DNA of 64,000 bases from Mycobacterium yunnanensis. Its GTDB lineage: Bacteria; Actinomycetota; Actinomycetes; Mycobacteriales; Mycobacteriaceae. Positions within the stretch are counted from its first letter, which is position 1, and each line of letters starts with the position of its first letter. Below the pieces are notes generated by a model, which had not been told where the DNA came from, made no database searches, and was given only the letters and a program-made list of their open reading frames with translations. The DNA lies in the NCBI RefSeq assembly GCF_025823185.1, contig NZ_JACKVK010000008.1, positions 187,565 to 251,564 on the forward strand, in the 5' to 3' direction. The position numbers and the translations under genes are program-made. This document shows positions 32,998 to 43,068 of the stretch, piece after piece.

Positions 32998-34013
32998 GTG
33001 GACGTCAACGGTGCCAAGGGCACACTCGCCGTGATCGGCGGCGGCGTCATCGGATTGGCGGTCGCCCGGCGGGCGTCCTGCGACGGCTGGGCGGTGCGGG
33101 TACATCGGGCCGACGCCCCCGGCGCCTCGTGGCTGGCGGGCGGGATGGTGGCCCCGCTCGGTGAGGGCTGGCCCGGTGAGGAGCGACTGCTGGAGATCGG
33201 CTTGGCGTCACTGCGCATGTGGCACGACGACTTCCTCGACGGGCTGCCGCCGGAGGTCGTCACCGCACGGGAGTCGCTGGTAGTGGCCGTCGACCGTGCC
33301 GACGTCGACGACCTCGCCACCGTAGGGAAGTGGCTTGCCGCGCAAGGACATCCGGTGGAGACGACCACATCGGCGCGCGAGCTGGAGCCGTTGCTGGCTC
33401 AGGGCATCCGGCACGGCTTCACCGCCGGTGCGGAGTTGGCGGTCGACAACCGGGCCCTGGTCGCCGCGCTCGCGGACCGATGTCAGGCCCTCGGCGTCAC
33501 CTGGGCCGGGCCGGTCCGGTCGTTGGACGAGGTGCGCGACGCCGACCTGGCGTTGATCGCCAACGGCGTCGACGCCCCGGCCCTGTGGCCCGGGCTGCCG
33601 ATCCGGCCGGTCAAGGGAGAGGTCTTGCGGCTCCGGTGGCGACGTGGTTGCATGCCGTTGCTGCAGAGGGTGATTCGGGCCAGGGTCCACGGCAGGCAGG
33701 TCTACCTGGTGCCCAGGCCCGACGGCGTCGTGGTGGGTGCGACGCAGTACGAACACGGCAGGGACACCGCGCCTACGGTGGCCGGGGTGCGCGAACTCCT
33801 CGACGACGCGTGCGAGGTGGTGCCGGCACTGGGTGAGTACGAACTCGCCGAGTGCGCCGCGGGTTTGCGTCCGATGACGCCGGACAACCTGCCGCTGGTC
33901 GGCAGGCTCGACGACCGGACGCTGGTGGCTGCGGGCCACGGTCGTTCCGGATTCCTGTTGGCACCGTGGACCGCCGAGACGGTCGCGGCCGAGTTGAGGG
34001 TAGGTGTGCGCGC

Positions 34014-34017
<4 letters not shown>
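32998..34017 (+). CDS. thiO: Glycine oxidase of thiamine biosynthesis
   Basis: FAD enzyme that oxidises glycine to the imine used for thiazole formation. The 339-residue product has the dinucleotide-binding motif VIGGGVIGLAVARRA near residue 12, a GASWLAGGMVAP block and a C-terminal GLRPMTPDNLPLVG followed by AAGHGRSGFLLAP. The GTG at 32998 is set by the riboswitch-embedded ribosome-binding site; an ATG at 32991 is out of frame. It is the first gene of the thiO-thiS-thiG operon. Confidence 0.95.
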
Positions 34018-35726
<1,709 letters not shown>

Positions 35727-35740
35727 CGCGCGCTCTCCGT

Positions 35741-35760
35741 TTGCGTGAAGTGTCATCCAA
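35741..35760. promoter_or_regulatory. Candidate MarR operator upstream of the marR gene
   Basis: TTGCGTGAAGTGTCATCCAA resembles the stronger palindrome at 37048-37067 upstream of the convergent SDR gene; the two share TTGCGTGA, TGTCA and CAA at the same spacing. It lies 16 bp before the marR ATG, where binding would block initiation, consistent with autoregulation. Confidence 0.6.
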
Positions 35761-35776
35761 TGGCGATGATGGCGTG

Positions 35777-36250
35777 ATGGCCGTGTGGTTGACGCCGGTA
35801 CAGGGACGCACCTGGTTGAACTACATGAGCGTCTACCACCGGCTGGAATACGAGATGAACCGCCACCTGCAGGCCGACTGTGGGTTGTCGTTCCCCGACT
35901 ACACCGTGATGAACGCGCTGTCCACTGCGTCCGGGCGGCGGATGAGGCTCTCGCAGCTGGCCACGATGATCGGATGGGAGCGCAGTCGACTGTCACACCA
36001 TCTGCAGCGGATGGCCGCCCGCGGCCTGGTCGACCGGGTGCAGTCCGACACCGACGGACGCGCCACGGACGCCATGTTGACCGACACCGGGATGCGGACG
36101 CTGCGCACCGCGGCGCCCAAGCACGTCGCGTGGGTCCGCAAGGTGTTCTTCGCCGACCTCGACGACGACCAGGTCGAGGAGCTGGGTGATCTCCTCGACC
36201 TGGTCTACGGCACGATCCTGCGCGAAGGCACGCTTCCCCCGCCGGGGTGA
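35777..36250 (+). CDS. MarR family transcriptional regulator
   Basis: A 157-residue winged-helix regulator. The DNA-binding core is RMRLSQLATMIGWERSRLSH followed by HLQRMAARGLVDRVQSDTDGRA, the usual helix-turn-helix and beta-wing. Flanking helices form the dimer and ligand pocket. An ATG at 35777 is used; an in-frame GTG lies one codon before. It is convergent with an SDR gene, and similar palindromes lie in front of both, so the SDR is the likely target. The ligand is unknown. Confidence 0.9.
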   Translation: MAVWLTPVQGRTWLNYMSVYHRLEYEMNRHLQADCGLSFPDYTVMNALSTASGRRMRLSQLATMIGWERSRLSHHLQRMAARGLVDRVQSDTDGRATDAMLTDTGMRTLRTAAPKHVAWVRKVFFADLDDDQVEELGDLLDLVYGTILREGTLPPPG

Positions 36251-36251
36251 C

Positions 36252-36998
36252 CTAGGTCTGAACTTCGCCACCGTCGACGAAGATCTCGCTGCCGGTCATG
36301 AAGCTGCTGGCGGACGAGGCGAGGAACACGACCGCCGTGGCGATCTCAGAGGGCTGCCCGACGCGCCCGAGCGTCACGTCGGCCGTCAGACTCTCCAGCA
36401 GTTCCTTCTCGCCGCCCTCCGGGGCCAGCCCGAGGAGTCCCGGGGTCTCGATCGGCCCGGGTACGAGAACGTTCACCCGGATGCCGCGCGGCGCCAGTTC
36501 CGCGGCCCAGGTGCGGCCGAAGGACCGGACGGCGGCCTTGGAGGCGGCGTAGGCGCCGAACGCGGGCACGCCGCGCGACGCCGCGGTCGACCCCGCCAAG
36601 ATGACCGACGCGCCGGAGTTCAGTAGCGGCAGCACCTTCTGCACCGTGAACACCGTTCCGGCGACGTTGCGGTCGAAGGTGTCGTGGTAATGCTCGGCGG
36701 TCAGGTCGGCCAGGGTGGCGAATTCGCCACCGCCGGCGTTGGTGAACACCGCGTCCAGGCCGCCGCCGTGTGCGGTGATCGCGTCGACGACGGCGTCGAG
36801 CTGGTCGGGCTCGCTCACGTCGCTGCGGATGCCGGTCGCCGCCTCGCCGATCGACGCCACGGCGGCGTCGATCTTGTCCTGATTGCGGCCGGTGAGGAAG
36901 ACGTGAGCGCCCGCCTCGGCCAGGGCCTGCGCCGCGGCGAGGCCGATACCGGACGTGCCGCCGGTGACGAGCGCGTTCTTGCCATTCAGTGATCCCAT
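36252..36998 (-). CDS. Short-chain dehydrogenase/reductase
   Basis: A 248-residue classical SDR with TGGTSGIG at residues 12-19, TNAGGGEF in place of NNAG, and YAASKAAVRS carrying catalytic Tyr and Lys. The C-terminal LASSASSFMTGSEIFVDGG is typical of 3-oxoacyl-ACP reductase-like enzymes. The ATG at 36998 has AAGGAGTAGTC directly upstream as ribosome-binding sequence. Its promoter region holds a MarR-type palindrome. Its stop is one base from that of the marR gene. Substrate is unknown. Confidence 0.92.
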   Translation of the reverse strand: MGSLNGKNALVTGGTSGIGLAAAQALAEAGAHVFLTGRNQDKIDAAVASIGEAATGIRSDVSEPDQLDAVVDAITAHGGGLDAVFTNAGGGEFATLADLTAEHYHDTFDRNVAGTVFTVQKVLPLLNSGASVILAGSTAASRGVPAFGAYAASKAAVRSFGRTWAAELAPRGIRVNVLVPGPIETPGLLGLAPEGGEKELLESLTADVTLGRVGQPSEIATAVVFLASSASSFMTGSEIFVDGGEVQT

Positions 36999-37047
36999 GA
37001 CTACTCCTTGGTCCGTGCTTCCTCTCCTGCCGAGAGAGTCCGCCATT

Positions 37048-37067
37048 TTGCGTGACATGTCAATCAA
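37048..37067. promoter_or_regulatory. Palindromic operator upstream of the SDR gene
   Basis: TTGCGTGACATGTCAATCAA is an inverted repeat with a perfect TGACATGTCA centre and outer TTG/CAA, 8 of 10 arm positions matching. It lies 50 bp upstream of the SDR start and 50 bp upstream of the M28 lipoprotein gene on the other strand, so it could regulate either. A similar site lies before marR. Confidence 0.7.
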
Positions 37068-37116
37068 CTGGCCCAGGCTCGGAGGTATTCCGCGCGGCGT
37101 GACTAACGTTGGGGCC

Positions 37117-38625
37117 ATGCGGCGGAGATCACGGACGGTGGGTGCGGCCTTGACGGTCGCGGTGTTGGCGGCGGGCGTCGCCGGATGCGGCACGGAGGGC
37201 GTGCCCGCAGAGTCCTCGTCCTCCGGTACCGCCTCGCCGTCGGCGGAGGACTTCGCGGTCGCGCTGATGGACCGCGTCTCGACCGACGCGATGATGGCCC
37301 ACCTCAAGAAGCTGCAGGACATCGCCGATGCGCACGGCGGCAACCGCGCCCTGGGCACGCCGGGGTACGACGCGAGCGTCGACTACGTGGCGCAGACCCT
37401 GCGGGACAAGGGCTTCGACGTGAAGACCGACGACTTCGAGGTCCGCATCCCGTTCGCCGACGAGCCGGTCCTGACCGTCGGAGGCCAGCGAATCAAGGCC
37501 GCGCCGCTGAACTACACCGTGGGCACGCCCGAGGGTGGCGTGTCCGGCCGGCTGGTGCCGGCCCGCACCGGCCCTCGGCCCGGCTGCGCGGCGTCGGACT
37601 ACGACGGGCTCGACGTGTCGGGTGCGGTGGTCCTCGTCGACCGTGGTGCCTGCCCGTTCGGCGACAAGCAGGCCGTCGCCGCCGACCGCGGGGCGGTCGC
37701 CGTCGTCGTGGCCGACAACGTCGACGGCGACGAGTTGGGCGGTGGCACTCTCGGTGAGGGCACCGACGTCAAGATCCCGGCGATCAGCGTCTCCAAGGGC
37801 GACGGCGCCCGATTGCGCGCGACGCCCGCCGCGACGACGATCAAGATGAATGCCGGAGTCCGCGTCGACCGCACGCGCAACGTCATCGCACAGACCAAGA
37901 CCGGGTCGACCGCCAACGTGGTCATGGCCGGCGCCCATCTCGACAGCGTTCCCGAGGGGCCCGGTATCAACGACAACGGCTCCGGGGTGGCCGCGATACT
38001 GGAAACCGCTGTGCAGCTTGGCAGTTCGCCCGAGGTGACGAACGCGGTCCGATTCGGGTTCTGGGCCGCGGAGGAGGAGGGTCTGGTCGGGTCCACCGAA
38101 TACGTCAAGACCCTCGACGAGGAGGCGCTCAAGGACATCGCGCTCTACCTGAACTTCGACATGCTGGCCTCGCCGAACCCCGGCTACTTCACCTACGACG
38201 GCGACCAGTCCGCACCCCCGACGCCGAGCGTGCCGCGGGTGCCGGAGGGCTCGGCGGGCATCGAACGGTTGTTGTCGGCCTACCTCGACGACGCAGGCAA
38301 GGAGCCGCGCGACACCAGCTTCGACGGACGCTCCGACTACGACGGCTTCACCCAGGCCGGCATCCCGGCGGGCGGACTGTTCGCCGGGGCCGAGGACAAG
38401 AAGAGCGCCGACGAGGCGAAGATCTGGGGCGGTGCGGCCGACGAGCCGTTCGATCCGAATTACCACGAGGAGACCGACACCTACGATCACGTCGACCGCG
38501 ACGCGCTCGACCTCCAGGGCAAGGGCGTCGCATATGCGATCGGGGTGTACGCCAAGGACATCGGCGGGCGCAACGGCGTCCCGATTCGTGACGACCGCAC
38601 GCGGCACGCGGTGTCCGGATCGTGA
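37117..38625 (+). CDS. lpqL: M28 family aminopeptidase lipoprotein, LpqL-like
   Basis: A secreted, lipid-anchored zinc aminopeptidase of 502 residues in the position of Rv0418 (lpqL). The lipobox is VAGCG near residue 27. A PA domain insertion lies at about residues 135-250. The catalytic M28 domain follows with AGAHLDSVPEGPGINDNGSG, AAEEEGLVGS carrying general-base and metal glutamates, and DPNYHEETD carrying the last zinc His. The ATG at 37117 starts the signal peptide. The following paralogue overlaps by 4 bp. Confidence 0.92.
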   Translation: MRRRSRTVGAALTVAVLAAGVAGCGTEGVPAESSSSGTASPSAEDFAVALMDRVSTDAMMAHLKKLQDIADAHGGNRALGTPGYDASVDYVAQTLRDKGFDVKTDDFEVRIPFADEPVLTVGGQRIKAAPLNYTVGTPEGGVSGRLVPARTGPRPGCAASDYDGLDVSGAVVLVDRGACPFGDKQAVAADRGAVAVVVADNVDGDELGGGTLGEGTDVKIPAISVSKGDGARLRATPAATTIKMNAGVRVDRTRNVIAQTKTGSTANVVMAGAHLDSVPEGPGINDNGSGVAAILETAVQLGSSPEVTNAVRFGFWAAEEEGLVGSTEYVKTLDEEALKDIALYLNFDMLASPNPGYFTYDGDQSAPPTPSVPRVPEGSAGIERLLSAYLDDAGKEPRDTSFDGRSDYDGFTQAGIPAGGLFAGAEDKKSADEAKIWGGAADEPFDPNYHEETDTYDHVDRDALDLQGKGVAYAIGVYAKDIGGRNGVPIRDDRTRHAVSGS

Positions 38626-40061
38626 AGGCGGCGCTGATCGCGACCGGCCTGGTGCTGCTACTGGCCGCCTGCTCCTCTCCGAGTGCGCCCGCACCCGCGG
38701 CCCCGCTGTCGGGTCGCGACTTGGCGGACGAGGTGACCGTCGACGGGATGTACGTCCACCTGCAGAAGCTCGCCGACGCCGCCAGCGCCAACGGCAACAC
38801 CCGGGCCGACGGCACGCCCGGTTTCGACGCGAGCGTCGACTACGTTGCACAGACGTTGCGTGACAAGGGATTCGACGTCGAGACGCCAGAGTTCGACCGG
38901 CTCGCCATGACGTCGCCGGGTCGGCCGACCCTGGCCGTGTCGGGGCGCAGCTTCCCCGTCGTGCAGGCCTCGCCGTTGGCGTCGACGCCTGTGGGCGGGC
39001 TCGCCGGTACGACGCTGCGGCCGCAGAGGGCATCCGGTTGCGCTGCGGGTGACTACGGCTCGGTGAACGTCCGCGGGGCGTTCGCCGTCGTCGACGACAC
39101 GGGTTGCTCGGTGGTCGACAAGCAGAACGCGGCGGTGGGCCGGGGCGCGATCGGCGTGCTCGTGGTGAGCGATCCCGACGAGGGTGGCAGCCCGGCAGGG
39201 TTGTTCACACCCGGGTACTACCAGCGGCTCACCTCGCCGGTCGCGGTGATCGACGACGCAGCCGACGCGGCACTGCGCCGCACGACGGCCGACGCGCGGC
39301 TGACCCTGGACGGCAAGAGCGCCGTCGTGAAGTCGCGAAGCGTGGTGGCCCAGACCAAGAGCGGCGACCCGCACAACGTGGTCGTCGCGGGCGCGCACCT
39401 GGACTCGGCCCCCGACAGCCCCGGCCTCAACGACGACGGTTCGGGAGTGGCGGCGGTCCTGGAAACCGCGGTTCGACTGGGGAGTTCGCCGACGGTCACC
39501 AACGCGGTGAGGTTCGTGTTCTGGGGTGCCAACGAAACCGGTCTACAGGCCTCATCGACGTACGTGGCGGCCTTGGGTCCAACCGGGTTGGCCGACGTCG
39601 CCCTCTATCTCGACTTCGACCTGCTGGGCTCGACCAATGCCGGGTTCTTCACCCTCGACGGCGACCAGTCCGGTCAACCCAACCCCGACGTGCCCGCAGC
39701 GCGCGTGCCCGCCGGGTCGGCCGGTGTGGAGCGGACCCTGGCCGGATATCTCAATCTGGCCGGCGTGCGGCCGGCCGATCAGCCACTGGGCCTGACGAGT
39801 GACTACAGCGCCTTCCTACGCGCTGGCATCCCCATCGGCGGCATCACGACCGGTTCGTCACAGCGCAAGACCGCGACCCAGGCGCGGTTGTGGGGCGGCC
39901 GTGCCGGAGCGCCGTTCGACCCCAACTATCGGCGTCGAGGTGACACGATCGCGAACGTCGACCGGGCGACGCTGTCGACGACCGGTCCGGCCGTGGCCTT
40001 CGCGGTCGGCACCTACGCCCAGAGCACCGAGGGCCCCAACGGGGTGCCGGCGCGCAACTAA
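38622..40061 (+). CDS. M28-like lipoprotein lacking key catalytic residues
   Basis: A 479-residue tandem paralogue of the preceding LpqL-like protein, with lipobox LLAACSS near residue 14, PA domain and M28 domain in the same order. The first metal motif is kept (AGAHLDSAPDSPGLNDDGSG). The glutamate pair EE of active M28 enzymes reads Asn-Glu (GANETGLQAS, Asn codon 39531-39533), losing the general base. The final zinc His is Arg (DPNYRRRGD, codon 39930-39932). It is probably a non-catalytic binding protein or regulator of its neighbour. Confidence 0.88.
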   Translation: MKAALIATGLVLLLAACSSPSAPAPAAPLSGRDLADEVTVDGMYVHLQKLADAASANGNTRADGTPGFDASVDYVAQTLRDKGFDVETPEFDRLAMTSPGRPTLAVSGRSFPVVQASPLASTPVGGLAGTTLRPQRASGCAAGDYGSVNVRGAFAVVDDTGCSVVDKQNAAVGRGAIGVLVVSDPDEGGSPAGLFTPGYYQRLTSPVAVIDDAADAALRRTTADARLTLDGKSAVVKSRSVVAQTKSGDPHNVVVAGAHLDSAPDSPGLNDDGSGVAAVLETAVRLGSSPTVTNAVRFVFWGANETGLQASSTYVAALGPTGLADVALYLDFDLLGSTNAGFFTLDGDQSGQPNPDVPAARVPAGSAGVERTLAGYLNLAGVRPADQPLGLTSDYSAFLRAGIPIGGITTGSSQRKTATQARLWGGRAGAPFDPNYRRRGDTIANVDRATLSTTGPAVAFAVGTYAQSTEGPNGVPARN

Positions 40062-41230
40062 GCCGAGCCCTGGTAGGCCCGGGCGACGCGGGTGACGAAC
40101 TGGTAGACGCCGTCCTCGTCGGGAGCCAGCGGTCCCGGTCGGGCATGCGGCGAGCTCAGACCGCGCTGGACCGATTCGCACGCGGCCCAGTCCTGCCGGT
40201 TCGTCAGATCCCAGAAGTCCACGGCGTAGGACGGATCGAAGTCCGCCTGGGCCGCGACGTCCTTCGGGAACGCCCACGCGCATTCGACGAGGGTGCGGTC
40301 GACCGCGAGCGGGGTCATCAGGTGCGTCATGACGTAATCGGGATGCAGGCTGACCAGAAGGTTCGGAAATCCCACCAGGTACATCACCGTGCTCAGCTCG
40401 TGCTCGGAGAGGCCCGCGATGGCCACGCCACCGCTCTTGCCGGTGAACGACATCGTCTCGGCACCCTCGATCATCGACATCCAACCGCCCATCCACGAGC
40501 CCTCGAAGTTCAGGTTCTCCCCGCTGGTGGGTGGGCTGATCTTGGACAGTTCGGGGTGAATGGTCGAGCAGTGGTAGCACTCCTGATAGTTCTCGGCGAT
40601 GACCTTCCAGTTGGTGGCCAGCTCGTAGGAGTGGCGGTCGACGATCACCAGTTCCTCGGGTCGATAGCCACGCACCACGTCCTCGAGGCCGGCGACGTGG
40701 TCGGCGAAGTCGGCGTCGGTGCCACTGACGTCGACGAAGAGCCAGCCGTGCCAGTCTACGAGCCTCAGCTCGGTGAGGCCGAACTCGCCCGCCGCGAATC
40801 CGTCGTCGAATCCTGGTGCGTTGCGCAGACTTCCGTCGAGCCGGTAGGACCACGAGTGATACGGGCACACGATGCCGCGCCGCTTCGCCGTGGTGCCGCA
40901 TTCCAGTAGTTCGTGTCCGCGGTGGCGGCACGTGTTGGCGAAGGCGCGGATGACCCCGTCATCCCCGGTGGCCAACAGCATCCCGTCGGCGCCGGAGCCG
41001 ACCGCGCGTTGCGTGCCGGTACCCGCCAGGTCGGCGGAGTGGCCGACGCACTTCCAGCCGGAGAAGATGTTTCGCTGCTCCCACTCGAAGACCTCGACGT
41101 CGACGTACGCCTCGCGGGGCAGCATTCGCGAGGAGCCGAACGGCGCCAGGCTCGCGGCGAGGTCGTCGGCCGGAACGGGAGCCGGCTCCGAACGCGAGGA
41201 GGAAGAACCGCCGCGGTGCTGTTTGAACAT
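40058..41230 (-). CDS. Rieske non-heme iron oxygenase, alpha subunit (amine/betaine type)
   Basis: A 390-residue oxygenase with Rieske 2Fe-2S ligands Cys101, His103, Cys122 and His125 (CRHRGHE, CPYHSW) and mononuclear iron ligands His220 and His225 in ENYQECYHCSTIHPEL. The ECYHC pattern resembles choline, glycine betaine and carnitine monooxygenases more than aromatic dioxygenases. The ATG at 41230 is chosen because the upstream in-frame region looks non-coding. It is 49 bp downstream of the potDBC-like genes on the same strand, so it is probably in their transcript. No reductase gene is in the window. Confidence 0.85.
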   Translation of the reverse strand: MFKQHRGGSSSSRSEPAPVPADDLAASLAPFGSSRMLPREAYVDVEVFEWEQRNIFSGWKCVGHSADLAGTGTQRAVGSGADGMLLATGDDGVIRAFANTCRHRGHELLECGTTAKRRGIVCPYHSWSYRLDGSLRNAPGFDDGFAAGEFGLTELRLVDWHGWLFVDVSGTDADFADHVAGLEDVVRGYRPEELVIVDRHSYELATNWKVIAENYQECYHCSTIHPELSKISPPTSGENLNFEGSWMGGWMSMIEGAETMSFTGKSGGVAIAGLSEHELSTVMYLVGFPNLLVSLHPDYVMTHLMTPLAVDRTLVECAWAFPKDVAAQADFDPSYAVDFWDLTNRQDWAACESVQRGLSSPHARPGPLAPDEDGVYQFVTRVARAYQGSA

Positions 41231-41279
41231 ACAGTCAGGATAGTCGCTGGGCTCTGAATGGTCCACAGATGGGCATCGC

Positions 41280-42161
41280 TCAGGCCTCCCCGGCGAACGC
41301 GGCGAGTCCGCGGTCGGCAGCGGTGGCGTCACCGCGCGTCATCCGGCGGTACACCAGATAGCCGATGACGACGGCGGCCAGCGCGGCCAGCAGCAGCAGT
41401 GTGGCCAAGGCGTTGAGCGCCGGTGTGGGCGCGGCGCGCGCCGTGTTGTAGATCTTCACCGAAACGGGTTCGGTCGACGAGCCCGCCGACAGGTAGCGCA
41501 CCAGCACGAAGTCGTCGATGACGTCGGCGAAGACCAGGACCGTGCTCGCGAAGATGGCGGGCTTCAGCATCGGCATCGTGACCCGCCACAGCGATCCCAG
41601 AGGTGAGGCACCCAAATCCGTTGCCGCTTCTTCGTATTGCTTGCCGATCGTGGCGAGTCGGGCCCGGACCAGCACCGCCGGATAGGCCACCTGATAGGTC
41701 ACCAGTCCGACGACCTGGGCCGACGTGCCGAGCCCGATCGGTAATGCCAAGTTCGTCATCACGAACAGCAGTGCGACGGCCAGCAGTACCTCGGGGATGA
41801 CGAAGGACACGAGCATCAGGACGTTCGCCCCGGACGGGAGCCTGCCGCGCCAGCGGTCGACGCCGATCGCGAACAACACCCCCAGTGGCACCGTGATCAC
41901 GGTGGCGATCACTCCGAGCTTCAAAGTCTGCAGCAGCGCGGTGTGCAAGCTGGCGTTATGCCACACCGACCGGGTGGGATCGCCCCAGTACCAACGCAGC
42001 GAGAAGCCTTGCCAGTTGGTGCGGGATCGGCCGTCGTTGAACGAGAACATCACCGCGATCAGAACTGGCAGTAGCGACCACACCAGATAGAAGGCGGTGA
42101 TGCCGGCGAGCACCCGAGGACTGCGCCACGGATCTCGATACCACGTCACGGGTCCCCTCAC
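41280..42161 (-). CDS. ABC transporter permease, PotC-like
   Basis: Inner-membrane permease of a polyamine/opine-type importer, 293 residues with six transmembrane helices. The ABC-interaction EAA loop is EEAATDLGASPLGSLWRVTMP. The GTG at 42161 overlaps the stop of the PotB-like gene; a second in-frame GTG at 42149 follows a GAGGGGA sequence and is an alternative. It works with the neighbouring PotB, PotD and PotA-like proteins. The substrate is probably a polyamine or other cationic amine, as inferred from family. Confidence 0.92.
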   Translation of the reverse strand: MRGPVTWYRDPWRSPRVLAGITAFYLVWSLLPVLIAVMFSFNDGRSRTNWQGFSLRWYWGDPTRSVWHNASLHTALLQTLKLGVIATVITVPLGVLFAIGVDRWRGRLPSGANVLMLVSFVIPEVLLAVALLFVMTNLALPIGLGTSAQVVGLVTYQVAYPAVLVRARLATIGKQYEEAATDLGASPLGSLWRVTMPMLKPAIFASTVLVFADVIDDFVLVRYLSAGSSTEPVSVKIYNTARAAPTPALNALATLLLLAALAAVVIGYLVYRRMTRGDATAADRGLAAFAGEA

Positions 42162-43063
42162 GTGCGAACCTCGTCGCCGCGCAACGTGACTCGAACGTAG
42201 TAGAACATCGGCAACACCGTCGCGAGCAGCACGAGCATCACGAACGCACCAGCCTGACCGGTCTGGCCCGGCGCCTGCACGCTGTCGTTGATCAGGTTGC
42301 CGACCATCGCGGTCTTCGGCGACGCCGACAGCAAGTCGTTGGTGAAGTAGTCGCCCAACATGGGCAGGCACGTGAGCAGCAGCGCGGCCAGGATCGTCGG
42401 CCGGCACAGCGGAAGCGTCACCCGCAGGAAGGACGACACGCGGTTCGCGCCCAGATCCCGCGCGGCCTCCAGCATGGGTTGCGGCAACCGGTCGAGACCC
42501 GCATATAGCGGCAGGATCATGTACGGGACGTAGCCGTAGGCCAAACCGAGGATCACCACGACGGGTTGGCCGGTGAGCCAGTCGACGGTGACGTCGAAGA
42601 AGCCGCCGACGTTCAGCAGCCGGTTGACGAGACCGTCGTTCTGAAGCAGATTGACCCAGGCCAACATTCGCATCATGTAGCTGATCCAGAACGGGGCGAT
42701 CAACAGGGCGATCAGCAGCCCCTTGCGACGGCCGGAGAGGCGAGCCACGTAGTAGGACACCGGGAAGGCGATCGCCAGACACAGGGCGCTCGCCGCGCCG
42801 ACGTAACCCACCGTGCGTAGCAACGCGGGAAAGTAGACCCCGTCTGGGCTGATCCGGGACAGCACGTAGGTGAATTGAGTCGGGTTCCACTGCAACGGAT
42901 TCCAGACCGGGACGGCCGTGCGGAACAGCGGGTCGACGCGGCCGAACACGATCGCCAGCACCACGTAGAGCGGTGCGAGGAAGAACAGCACCAACCAGCC
43001 GATGCCGGGCGCGGCCAGCGCGGCCCACAGTCGGACGTTGGGATCGCCGGACCGCCGCAACAC
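42158..43063 (-). CDS. ABC transporter permease, PotB-like
   Basis: A 301-residue inner-membrane permease with six helices and the EAA loop EAARDLGANRVSSFLRVTLP. SYMMRMLAWVNLLQNDGLVN is typical of the spermidine/putrescine PotB group. It starts with GTG, 5 bp after the stop of the binding-protein gene. With PotC it forms the membrane channel. Confidence 0.93.
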   Translation of the reverse strand: MLRRSGDPNVRLWAALAAPGIGWLVLFFLAPLYVVLAIVFGRVDPLFRTAVPVWNPLQWNPTQFTYVLSRISPDGVYFPALLRTVGYVGAASALCLAIAFPVSYYVARLSGRRKGLLIALLIAPFWISYMMRMLAWVNLLQNDGLVNRLLNVGGFFDVTVDWLTGQPVVVILGLAYGYVPYMILPLYAGLDRLPQPMLEAARDLGANRVSSFLRVTLPLCRPTILAALLLTCLPMLGDYFTNDLLSASPKTAMVGNLINDSVQAPGQTGQAGAFVMLVLLATVLPMFYYVRVTLRGDEVRT

Positions 43064-43068
43064 CGCTG

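Noticed and set aside
37117-40061. Frameshifted single gene or assembly duplication of the M28 genes
   Set aside because: The two copies are too diverged for an assembly artefact, and both have their own signal peptide and lipobox.
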